From CAZUHB01 sp964620445 (lineage in GTDB: Bacteria > Planctomycetota > B15-G4 > CAYZWU01): a stretch of 64,000 nucleotides of DNA. A program made the translations under genes and the position numbers. Location: contig CAZUHB010000024.1 in assembly GCA_964620445.1 (NCBI GenBank), positions 1 through 64,000 on the forward strand. The letters are read 5' to 3'. The notes under the pieces were generated by a model, which was not told where the DNA came from, made no database searches, and saw only the letters and a program-made list of their open reading frames with translations. Below are positions 1-7,362 of this stretch, piece after piece. How positions within the stretch are numbered: position 1 is the first letter of the stretch; every line of letters starts with the position of its first letter.

Positions 1-519
1 TATTTCAGCGTGGCCTACTGGTATCAGACACCGTCTCACAAACCCTTTTCCTCGATCCCCTATGTGGCGGAGAGAATTTCGGGGGGGCGCCACTACCTGC
101 GCGAGGGCGAGATGCTTGATGTGGTCGAGTCCACCGAGGACCCGATCTCCTACGACGTTCTCGACGGGGAGACCCTGCTGTTCTACGACGCCGACGAGGA
201 GGGAGACTCGATCGCCTTCCGCACGGTGGTCTCTGTTTCGGGCGAGTACGAGATCGCGGGATCGTTCCTGCGGTCGCTGCGCGGCGGGATATACTCCCTG
301 ACCGTGAACGGCACTGTTTGCGGCCCGCAGCAGGACTTCTTCAACAACCGGGGCGGCAAGGGGAGGGAGTGCCGCGTTCTGGACGACAAGGTCCTGTTCG
401 GGCGGATCATGCTCCAGGCGGGGCCCGTGGTGCTCCGTTTCCGGGTCGACGGAAACAACGATCTCTCGGAGGGATTCCGGCTGGGCGTCGACTCGGTAAC
501 GCTGCGTCCCGCCCGATGA
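1..519 (+). CDS. DUF2961 (GH172-like) protein, C-terminal part
   Basis: The reading frame is open from the first base, so the gene starts outside the window. The visible peptide begins with a motif reading YFSVAYWYQTPSHKPF, close to the conserved AYWYQ-x-x-PH motif of DUF2961 proteins (glycoside hydrolase family 172, which includes fructofuranosidase and arabinofuranosidase activities). The remaining 150 residues look like the beta-sandwich C-terminal domain of the family. A GTG at base 10 is only an internal valine, not a start. The substrate cannot be told from this fragment. It converges with the downstream aminopeptidase gene with about 30 bp between them. Confidence 0.75.
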   Translation, partial: YFSVAYWYQTPSHKPFSSIPYVAERISGGRHYLREGEMLDVVESTEDPISYDVLDGETLLFYDADEEGDSIAFRTVVSVSGEYEIAGSFLRSLRGGIYSLTVNGTVCGPQQDFFNNRGGKGRECRVLDDKVLFGRIMLQAGPVVLRFRVDGNNDLSEGFRLGVDSVTLRPAR

Positions 520-550
520 TCTCGCGCCGGCCGGATCCGACGGAGGGCGC

Positions 551-1450
551 TCAATCGGGCAGGGTGAGGATCTCGGGCTCGTCGTTGAGATAGATCGTGT
601 GCTCCGCCTGGCTCAGGTAGATCCCCCGGTCCTCGGCAAGGGGCGGATAATCGAAGAGCATTCCGCCTTTGAGCAACTCCTGAAGAGTCCTGTTCACATC
701 CTTCTGCCGGAAGCGATCGGTCAGGTTGCGGCGTGCGAAGGGGAGCCCCCTGAAATCGGCCACACTGTCGAGAATCTCCCTGTCCATGCCGCGGCGGAAT
801 TTGAGCTTCCGCTTGGCGCTGAAGATCTCTGCGCGGCCGCTGTCGTGCACCAGTCCCTTGCCGTCCGATGCGAAGGGTTCGATGGCGATCACGATTCCCT
901 GCTTGAGGGTTCCCGAGCGGTACTCGGGAACGTTGGGAATCTGCGGCGGGCCGTGGACCTGGTACTGACCCACCGCGTGGCCCGTGAGATTGGATACGGG
1001 CCTGAATCCCATCGAGGTGATCGTCGACTGGATGGCGTGGCTCAGTTCGCGGATCGGTACGCCCGGGGCGGCGTTCCGGATCGCGCCCTTCAGCGCCTCG
1101 CGCGCCGCTTCCACGAGCAGACCGTGCCCGCCGAGATCTTTGCTGTCGGCAGTATCACCCACGTAGCCGTCGATGTGAACGCCCACGTCGAGCTTGGCCA
1201 CATCCCCTTCCTTGAAGCGGATCGTGTCGCCGGGGCTTGCGCAGTAGTGGGCGGCGATGTTGTTGAGAGAGATCTGGGCAGGAAAGGCCGGAGCGCCCCC
1301 GAGACGGTCGATTTCGGCTTCCACCGCGGTGGACACCTCGAGGAGCGAAGCGCCCGGTTCGATCAGGCCGAGACCGTAGCGAAGCGCCTTGGCAGCGATG
1401 GCGCCCGCTTTTCTGAACTTGTCCAGTTCCTTCTGACTGTAACGTACCAC
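551..1450 (-). CDS. map: Methionine aminopeptidase, type II (archaeal-like)
   Basis: A 299-residue pita-bread-fold metallopeptidase that removes the initiator methionine from nascent proteins. The metal ligands of the family are recognisable: two aspartates in KLDVGVHIDGYVGDTAD, the histidine in LTGHAVGQYQVHG, the glutamate in IEPFAS and the final glutamate in SQAEHTI. The roughly 60-residue insertion between the last two motifs and the overall length match type II (archaeal/eukaryotic) enzymes rather than the usual bacterial type I of about 250 residues. The start is GTG, preceded by TGGAG. It is divergent from elbB. Confidence 0.85.
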   Translation of the reverse strand: MVRYSQKELDKFRKAGAIAAKALRYGLGLIEPGASLLEVSTAVEAEIDRLGGAPAFPAQISLNNIAAHYCASPGDTIRFKEGDVAKLDVGVHIDGYVGDTADSKDLGGHGLLVEAAREALKGAIRNAAPGVPIRELSHAIQSTITSMGFRPVSNLTGHAVGQYQVHGPPQIPNVPEYRSGTLKQGIVIAIEPFASDGKGLVHDSGRAEIFSAKRKLKFRRGMDREILDSVADFRGLPFARRNLTDRFRQKDVNRTLQELLKGGMLFDYPPLAEDRGIYLSQAEHTIYLNDEPEILTLPD

Positions 1451-1481
1451 GCCGGCTCCAGACAGATCTGCAAAAGTCGGT

Positions 1482-1509
1482 ATTTTACCTTTTCGCCCCG
1501 GGTGTTAAA
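1482..1509 (-). promoter_or_regulatory. Possible promoter of the aminopeptidase gene
   Basis: Read on the minus strand: TTTAAC (bases 1509-1504), a 16-base spacer, and TAAAAT (1487-1482), ending 31 bases before the GTG start. The -35 part overlaps a small inverted repeat GTTAA-N4-TTAAC (1504-1517). Only the sequence match supports this. Confidence 0.35.
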
Positions 1510-1560
1510 CTCTTAACAACGAAATCGCGTCCTTATTGTTCATCGATAGGAGTTTCAAAA

Positions 1561-2220
1561 ATGGTGAAGATCGGAGTTGTCCTTTCCGGATGCGGCGTCA
1601 ACGACGGCGCTGAGATTCACGAATCAGTCATCACCCTTCTCGCGCTCGACCGCGCCGGCGCCGAGGTGGTTTTCATGGCGCCGAACAAGGATCAGATGGA
1701 TGTGGTCAACCACCTCGCGGGCGAACCCTCGGGCGAGAGCCGCAACGTGCTCGTCGAATCGGCGCGGATCGCGCGGGGCAACATCGTCGACGTCGCCGGT
1801 GTCGGCGCGGCCGACCTCGACGGCGTGATCGTGCCCGGCGGATTCGGTGCGGCCAAGAACCTCTGCAACTTTGCCACCGAGGGGGACGGCTGCGAGGCCG
1901 ATCCCGACGTGGCCAGGCTTCTCGCCGACATGCACGAGGCACGAAAGCCAATCGGCGCGATCTGCATCGCTCCCGTCGTGGTGGCGCGCGTTCTGGGACC
2001 GCACAAGCCGACCCTCACGATCGGCACCGACGCGGGGACGGCCGGCGCGCTCGAGAAGATGGGCGCCCGGCACGAGGACTGCTCCGTGCACGACTGCGTC
2101 GTCGACGCGGAGAAGAAGATCGTGACCACGCCGGCCTACATGCTCGCAGGTTCGATCAAGGAAGCCGCCGACGGGATCGAGAAACTCGTGTCCGAGGTGG
2201 TCAAACTCGCCGGGGGATAG
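1561..2220 (+). CDS. elbB: ElbB-type DJ-1/PfpI family glyoxalase
   Basis: A 219-residue protein of the DJ-1/PfpI superfamily, closest to ElbB, an isoprenoid-biosynthesis-associated protein with reported glyoxalase activity. It begins with the family-typical VKIGVVLSGCGVNDGAEIHE, has the glycine-rich VIVPGGFGAAKNLCNFA segment, and carries the nucleophile-elbow cysteine near residue 135 in IGAICIAP. Length fits ElbB (about 217). ATG start with an AGGAG Shine-Dalgarno about 7 bases upstream. The following PolX-like gene starts 17 bases after its stop, so the two are probably cotranscribed. Confidence 0.9.
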   Translation: MVKIGVVLSGCGVNDGAEIHESVITLLALDRAGAEVVFMAPNKDQMDVVNHLAGEPSGESRNVLVESARIARGNIVDVAGVGAADLDGVIVPGGFGAAKNLCNFATEGDGCEADPDVARLLADMHEARKPIGAICIAPVVVARVLGPHKPTLTIGTDAGTAGALEKMGARHEDCSVHDCVVDAEKKIVTTPAYMLAGSIKEAADGIEKLVSEVVKLAGG

Positions 2221-2237
2221 TGTCCGGAGAGGCTTTG

Positions 2238-4019
2238 ATGGACAACAGCGAAGTGGCAGCCCTGCTCGCCGAGACCGCTCTCCTTCTGGAACTGGCCGGT
2301 GAGAATCCCTTCAAGGTCCGCTCCTACCGGAAGGTTTCCGACCTGATCGCCGACCTCGACGAGGAGGTGGAGGGGATCCATCGATCGGGCGGCCTCGAGG
2401 CGCTTCCCGGCGTCGGCAAGGGGATCTCGAGCGACTTGAGGGGGCTCTTCGAGGAGGGAACCCTCGCACCGCTCGAGGAACTGCGCGCCCAGGTTCCTCC
2501 GGGCCTGGTGGAGATGACGCGGATCCGGGGACTCGGGGTGAAGCGGATCCGGGCGATCCACGAGACACTCGCCATCACCACCATGGGCGAACTCGAGTAC
2601 GCCTGTCTCGAAAACAGGCTCGTCACGCTCAAGGGATTCGGTCCCAAGATGCAGGCGTCCGTCCTCGATCAGATCGAAGCTCTCAGGCGTTACGCGCGGT
2701 ATTTTCATATCCACAACGCCTCGAGCCTCGTTGCGCGGGCGAAATCGTTTCTCGAGGGCTGCGCGGGTGTGAGCTCGGTCCACGTGGCCGGCGCGGTGCG
2801 GCGATGCGCCGAGGTCGTGGCCGGCGCCCGGCTCGTCGCGGTGACCGATCGGCCGGCGGACAGCCTCGAAGCATTTTGCGCCTACGACGCGATCCAGGAG
2901 CGGGGTGATGGGTCGGACGACCGTGTCCACGTTTTGGACGACCGTGTCCACGTTTTGGACGACCATGTCCACGTTGTCGTCGAGGGCGGCCTGCCTCTCG
3001 AGGTGATCGCCTGTCGCGAGGCCGAACGCGCGTCGAAGCTGCTCTTCGCCACCGGCTCCGCCGGCCACCTGGAGGAGATCGCGCGCCGCGCCGATTCGGA
3101 GGGATTCGATATCGCGGCGGAAGGCCTTCGCGGGGAGGGGCGCGTCGTCGAGACGGGGTCGGAGAACGACATCTACTCGGCGCTCGGTTTGGGCTTCGTT
3201 CCTCCCGAGATGAGGGAGGGTACGGGAGAGGTCGAGGCTGCCGCCGAAGGGGTGATTCCACGGCTCGTGACGCGCGAAGAGCTGCGCGGTGTTCTGCACG
3301 TTCACACGCGGTGGAGCGACGGTGCCGAAACGGTGGCCGCCATGGCGGATGCCTGTCGTGAACGGGGCTACGAGTACATCGGGATCTCCGACCACAGCCG
3401 CTCGGCGTGGTACGCGGGTGGTCTGTCGGCGGGCGAGCTGATAGAGCAGGGCGAGCGGATCGCGGAGCTGAACCGATCCTTCGATCGATTCAGGATACTG
3501 CACGGCGTGGAATCGGACATCCTGCCCGAAGGATCTCTCGACTACGCCGATGATGTTCTCTCGAAACTCGACTTCGTGATCGCCTCGGTGCATTCGGTGT
3601 TCAACATGGATATGGAGACGATGACGGCTCGCCTCATCAAAGCGATGGAGAATCGAGCCACATCCGTGCTCGGCCATCCCACGGGACGCCTGCTCCTCGG
3701 ACGGGAGGGCTACCCGGTCGACATCGATGCTCTTCTCGAGGCTGCCGCGCGACTCGGTGTCATGATAGAGATCAATGCCAATCCCTACAGGCTCGACCTC
3801 GACTGGCGCCATCTGGCGCGATGCAGGGAGCTCGGAATCCGGCTCTTGATCAATCCGGACGCCCACAACATTCCAGGATTGGATCATGTGGACTTCGGAC
3901 TGGGCGTCGCACGTAAAGGCGGCCTGGACAAAAACTTGGTCGCCAATACCTTGCCCGTCGAAGAGCTTGCGCCCCTGCTGGCGCGCCGGCGATCGATTTC
4001 TCGAAAAAAAACTCATTAA
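2238..4019 (+). CDS. PolX-like protein with a degenerate polymerase palm and intact PHP domain
   Basis: About 593 residues with PolX architecture: HhH and fingers region (1-150), pol-beta-type palm (180-330), C-terminal PHP phosphoesterase (350-575). The palm keeps the AGAVRR equivalent of AGSLRR, but the catalytic Asp-x-Asp that normally follows is replaced by GAR (bases 2823-2831), and the third aspartate (normally in VDLRVV) sits in PLEVIAC. Polymerase activity is therefore unlikely. The PHP metal site looks complete: HVHTRWSDG, ISDHS, a glutamate in HGVESD, ASVHS, LGHPTG and NPDAH. A 3'-5' exonuclease or AP-endonuclease role remains possible. A 21-bp triplication lies in the palm. ATG 2238, with GGAGAG upstream, is preferred over GTG 2220. 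Confidence 0.85.
   Translation: MDNSEVAALLAETALLLELAGENPFKVRSYRKVSDLIADLDEEVEGIHRSGGLEALPGVGKGISSDLRGLFEEGTLAPLEELRAQVPPGLVEMTRIRGLGVKRIRAIHETLAITTMGELEYACLENRLVTLKGFGPKMQASVLDQIEALRRYARYFHIHNASSLVARAKSFLEGCAGVSSVHVAGAVRRCAEVVAGARLVAVTDRPADSLEAFCAYDAIQERGDGSDDRVHVLDDRVHVLDDHVHVVVEGGLPLEVIACREAERASKLLFATGSAGHLEEIARRADSEGFDIAAEGLRGEGRVVETGSENDIYSALGLGFVPPEMREGTGEVEAAAEGVIPRLVTREELRGVLHVHTRWSDGAETVAAMADACRERGYEYIGISDHSRSAWYAGGLSAGELIEQGERIAELNRSFDRFRILHGVESDILPEGSLDYADDVLSKLDFVIASVHSVFNMDMETMTARLIKAMENRATSVLGHPTGRLLLGREGYPVDIDALLEAAARLGVMIEINANPYRLDLDWRHLARCRELGIRLLINPDAHNIPGLDHVDFGLGVARKGGLDKNLVANTLPVEELAPLLARRRSISRKKTH
2916..2978 (+). repeat. 21-bp in-frame tandem repeat, three copies
   Basis: Two identical and one slightly diverged 21-base units at 2916-2936, 2937-2957 and 2958-2978. 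They encode DDRVHVL, DDRVHVL and DDHVHVV within the palm of the PolX-like gene. The unit keeps the reading frame. Confidence 0.95.
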
Positions 4020-4070
4020 CACCCTTCTGCGGGAACGATTTATTATGAAGCGCAGATTGGGAGAGACATA

Positions 4071-5069
4071 ATGAGTTCGAAAAACCGCTTCGTTCCGGGC
4101 CCGGTTCCTTTCATCCTCCTCCCCTTCGTCCTGATCAGCCTCCTTTGCACCGCACTGACGGGCGAGGAAAGATTCGAATCCGAATCGATCGCCGACGACA
4201 TCAGGGAACTGAGGGAAGAGATCCACGCGATCAACCTGATCAACGACCTTTGCCTTTCTCCATACCAGATCGACGTGACCCTCGCGCAGGCGCGGCTGGC
4301 GCGTCCATACTTCGAAACCAGAGCGTCCATGCTCAGGGAGATCTACCGGTTGCAGGTTGAGGTCTTTCGCGAGTTCAAGGCCGAAGACGAGTTGAACCAG
4401 GGGCTCTCCGACGAGATCATCCGGCGCGTCGGCCATGCCGAGCATCTCGAGAGGGAGATCAACGAAAGGGTCTACTCGCGAGTGAACAAGTTTTCCGAAA
4501 AGGTCTACCATGTCCTGACCCCGTCGCAGCGTCGTCTCGTCGATGAATACGAGCCTTTTCTTTTTCCCCAGGAACAGCGCGAAAGGGAACTGCGCAAGAA
4601 ATCGGACAGCAGGTACCGGGCGCTCGAGGAACTTCTGTTCGAGATCAACAGGATGTCGGACTCCCAGTACCGGCTGAAGAAAAGCAGGATGGTGGACAAG
4701 GTGTTCAACCAGCTGCCGCGACCGAAGCGGCCCCTGTCTTCGGCCAGGGGCGCAAAGCGAGCGGACCGGAAGAAAGAGATGGCTTTCGAAGAGGACAGGG
4801 ATGCGATCAAGTCGCGGATCGCAGATCTCCTCGACAGGGTGAGAGGCATGGAGAGGAAAGACCTCGAGATCGAGGTCCGCTCGATCATCGAAGAGGAGCT
4901 TCTCGTGAGCGGCAAGGAGAAGCTGCTGCGCAACATGACCAGGATCGCGCGCTCGAAGCGCGAATCGCTCAACAGTGTTTCCCAGTACCTGCTCATTCCG
5001 GGAGTGATCCCTTTCCTCGAGGAGCAGAGGAAGAAAAGCAAGGGACGCGCCGCGGCCGGAGGCCGGTAA
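4071..5069 (+). CDS. Secreted helical LTxxQ-like protein, copy 1
   Basis: A 332-residue protein with a hydrophobic N-terminal segment (about 12-30, ending LLCTALTGEE) that reads as a signal peptide or anchor, followed by highly charged, almost entirely helical sequence. It holds two LTxxQ-like motifs, LSPYQ near residue 63 and LTPSQ near 150, as in periplasmic CpxP/Spy-type proteins, but it is twice their length. It is paralogous to the next gene: REIHAINLINDL against ADINLLNLYNGL, YEPFLFP against YKPCLIP, and YLLIPGVIPFLEE against FFLTPRAIPILEK. Start ATG preceded by GGGAGAG. Function unknown; a periplasmic chaperone or stress-sensor role is only an analogy. Confidence 0.75.
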   Translation: MSSKNRFVPGPVPFILLPFVLISLLCTALTGEERFESESIADDIRELREEIHAINLINDLCLSPYQIDVTLAQARLARPYFETRASMLREIYRLQVEVFREFKAEDELNQGLSDEIIRRVGHAEHLEREINERVYSRVNKFSEKVYHVLTPSQRRLVDEYEPFLFPQEQRERELRKKSDSRYRALEELLFEINRMSDSQYRLKKSRMVDKVFNQLPRPKRPLSSARGAKRADRKKEMAFEEDRDAIKSRIADLLDRVRGMERKDLEIEVRSIIEEELLVSGKEKLLRNMTRIARSKRESLNSVSQYLLIPGVIPFLEEQRKKSKGRAAAGGR

Positions 5070-5186
5070 GGGCCGCTCCGACGCGGGTGCCGGCGAACTC
5101 GATCGGCTCATGCAGGCGCGTATCGCACGCCGGATTCGAGAGGACCGCGGGTTTTGAAGAGAGAGAATTTCAGAAGGGAGAGCATC

Positions 5187-6191
5187 ATGTCAGGCGCGGC
5201 ACTGTGTCTTCTTTTTGCGCTTTTCGCCCCCTCGGGCGAGGCGGCGGAGACGATGACGCTCGATGAATGTTACCGGGAGATCCGCGCGCTGCGCGCCGAC
5301 ATCAATCTGCTCAACCTCTACAACGGTCTGAACCTCACCGTCGACCAGGTCGAGGTCATCCTCAAGGAGGCCCGGAGCGCGAATCGGAAGAAGGGCAAGG
5401 ACGGGTCGCTTCTCGCGAAGGAGGAACGGGAAACGACTCTTCGCGAGAAGGAACTCCTCGAGGAGCTGCGCCGCCATCTCCTGAAAAACAAAGAGGTCCC
5501 CAGCGCCCTGAAGGCGCGCTATGACAATCTCCAGAGGGAACGATATCAGGCTCAGCTCAAACGGGGCGCCGCGGCCCAGAACAGGGAACGGCTCGCTCAG
5601 GGAGCCGCCCGGGTGGAGGCTCTCCTCACCGAGGCGCAGCTCGAGGTTCTGCGGACCTACAAGCCCTGCTTGATCCCGCCGCGAGACCTGCGCGATCCGG
5701 TCCGGGTGGGGCAGTCGGGCAATGACTCCCATTACGCGTCGCTGATCGAGCGGATCCGGAGCCTGCCCGACTTCGCCTACGAGGCCAACAGGGAAAAGAT
5801 CATCGCCGGTATCGTTCAAGCCGCCGAGACGCACCAAGGCAAGATGGACGAGCAGGCGCGGAACGATTACGAGGAGACCGTCGCGGCGGTCCTCGACGAG
5901 GCCCGCTCCATGGACGATGCCGCCTTTCAGTTCAACAAGCAGGATCTGGCGCGCAAGATCGAGAGCGAGGACCGCATCCAGGCGATCAAGGACGAACTCG
6001 CCCGGTCGGGCCTGGCACGGTTCGAACGGCAGGGCCAGATCGCACAGTTTTTCCTGACCCCTCGTGCGATACCGATCCTCGAAAAAAGGCTTCGTCTGAT
6101 GAAGGCCTTTGCCAGGGGCGAAGAGACCGACCTCGATCGGATCGAAGGCGCTGAAAACTGCCGCGACGGAAAGTGCTCCATCGATGAATGA
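5187..6191 (+). CDS. Secreted helical LTxxQ-like protein, copy 2
   Basis: A 334-residue paralogue of the preceding gene with a clear signal peptide (SGAALCLLFALFAPSGEAAE) and then charged helical sequence. LTxxQ-like motifs are LTVDQ near residue 50 and LTEAQ near 150. The C-terminus ends in a two-cysteine tail, ENCRDGKCSIDE, absent from copy 1. I place the start at ATG 5187, which has AAGGGAG 6 bases upstream, rather than TTG 5154. Its last codons overlap the start of the radical SAM gene by 8 bases, implying translational coupling. No precise function is recognised. Confidence 0.75.
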   Translation: MSGAALCLLFALFAPSGEAAETMTLDECYREIRALRADINLLNLYNGLNLTVDQVEVILKEARSANRKKGKDGSLLAKEERETTLREKELLEELRRHLLKNKEVPSALKARYDNLQRERYQAQLKRGAAAQNRERLAQGAARVEALLTEAQLEVLRTYKPCLIPPRDLRDPVRVGQSGNDSHYASLIERIRSLPDFAYEANREKIIAGIVQAAETHQGKMDEQARNDYEETVAAVLDEARSMDDAAFQFNKQDLARKIESEDRIQAIKDELARSGLARFERQGQIAQFFLTPRAIPILEKRLRLMKAFARGEETDLDRIEGAENCRDGKCSIDE

Positions 6192-7362
6192 GCCGGCCCG
6201 CTCCCTCTCCCGCCGCGAACTGATCAGCCGCGTCGCTCGCACCGGCCTGAAGACCGCGTCGGTTCCGCTCGCGCTCAAGGTGCTCGCCGACGTCAACGCC
6301 GCCTGGGCGCGCGCCGGGAGGCAGGTCCCCTTCAAGAGGGAAGTCGACCTCTATCGCAAACTGCCGCGCAATCGGATCCAGTGCTTCGTCTGCCCCCTCA
6401 ACTGCGTGCTCGCCCCCGGCGAGACCTGTTTCTGCCGGAGCCGGACCAACGAGCGGGGCACTCTTTACAGCCGCGGGTGGGCGAAGCCCTGCATCGTGTC
6501 GATCGATCCGATCGAAAAACTGCCTTTCAACAATTTCTATCCGGGCGAGAAGGTCGCCTCGATCGCGGTGGGGGGGTGCAACCTGCGCTGTCTCTACTGC
6601 CAGAACTGGGAGCAGTCGCAGAAGAAGCCGGACCAGGTGCGGCCGCTCATCGATCTCGAACCGGCACGCGCAGTGGAGTCGGCTCGAGAGAAGGAGCTCT
6701 CCACGATCGCCTTCACCTACACGGAACCGACCGCCTTTCATGAGTATGCCATGGACATCGCCGCCGAGGCCCGCCGCGCCGGCGTGCGCGTCGTGTCGGG
6801 GACGGCGGCGTTCGTCAACAGGCGGCCGATCCGGGAGGCGTGCAAGGTGATCGATGCTTTCGCGGTGACGCTCAAGGGATTCGATGAGACCTTCTACGAG
6901 AAGGTCTGCGGCGCCCGGCTGAAACCGGTGCTGAACGCCATCGAGGAGATCCGCTCCGAGGGCGCCTGGCTCGAACTCACCACGCTCATCGTCCCGACCT
7001 ACAACGACGACGTGGCGAAGATAAAGCGGATGGCGCGCTGGATCCGCAAGAATCTCGGTTCCACGGTGCCCTGGCATTTCGCCCGTTTCGTGCCGCGTTA
7101 CAAGCTCAAGAAAATTCCCCAGACACCGGTGCAGACCCTCGACGACGCGCGGAAGGCGGCTCTTGACGCGGGGATCGAGTTCGTTTATACGTCGAACATC
7201 GCTCCCCACGCGGGCAATCATACATACTGCCCGCGCTGCAAGGCGATGCTGATCGAGCGGGTGGGATTCAAGACGATCAGGAACAGGATCAAAAAAGGGC
7301 GGTGTCCCTGTGGGCATGAAATCCCCGGATCTTTCGCCAGCCAGCCGAGAAAGGGCGACTGA
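6184..7362 (+). CDS. amrS: AmmeMemoRadiSam-type radical SAM enzyme with a Tat-like signal
   Basis: A 392-residue COG1180 (PflA-like) radical SAM protein. The 4Fe-4S motif is CNLRCLYC within GGCNLRCLYCQNW near residue 131. An upstream cysteine cluster (CFVCPLNC, CFC) is typical of the AmmeMemoRadiSam branch, and a C-terminal zinc-ribbon-like segment (YCPRCKAML and CPCGHE) follows. The N-terminus SLSRRELISRVARTG plus a hydrophobic stretch to AAWARA resembles a twin-arginine signal. ATG 6184 overlaps the upstream gene by 8 bases. Memo and AMMECR1 partners are not in the window. The substrate is unknown; the gene symbol follows the family name. Confidence 0.8.
   Translation: MNEPARSLSRRELISRVARTGLKTASVPLALKVLADVNAAWARAGRQVPFKREVDLYRKLPRNRIQCFVCPLNCVLAPGETCFCRSRTNERGTLYSRGWAKPCIVSIDPIEKLPFNNFYPGEKVASIAVGGCNLRCLYCQNWEQSQKKPDQVRPLIDLEPARAVESAREKELSTIAFTYTEPTAFHEYAMDIAAEARRAGVRVVSGTAAFVNRRPIREACKVIDAFAVTLKGFDETFYEKVCGARLKPVLNAIEEIRSEGAWLELTTLIVPTYNDDVAKIKRMARWIRKNLGSTVPWHFARFVPRYKLKKIPQTPVQTLDDARKAALDAGIEFVYTSNIAPHAGNHTYCPRCKAMLIERVGFKTIRNRIKKGRCPCGHEIPGSFASQPRKGD

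Noticed and set aside
2136..5111. 991-codon open frame on the minus strand opposite elbB, the PolX-like gene and copy 1
   Set aside because: It is antisense to three well-supported genes; the sequence is Arg/His/Leu-rich with no recognisable domain, as expected of a high-GC shadow frame.
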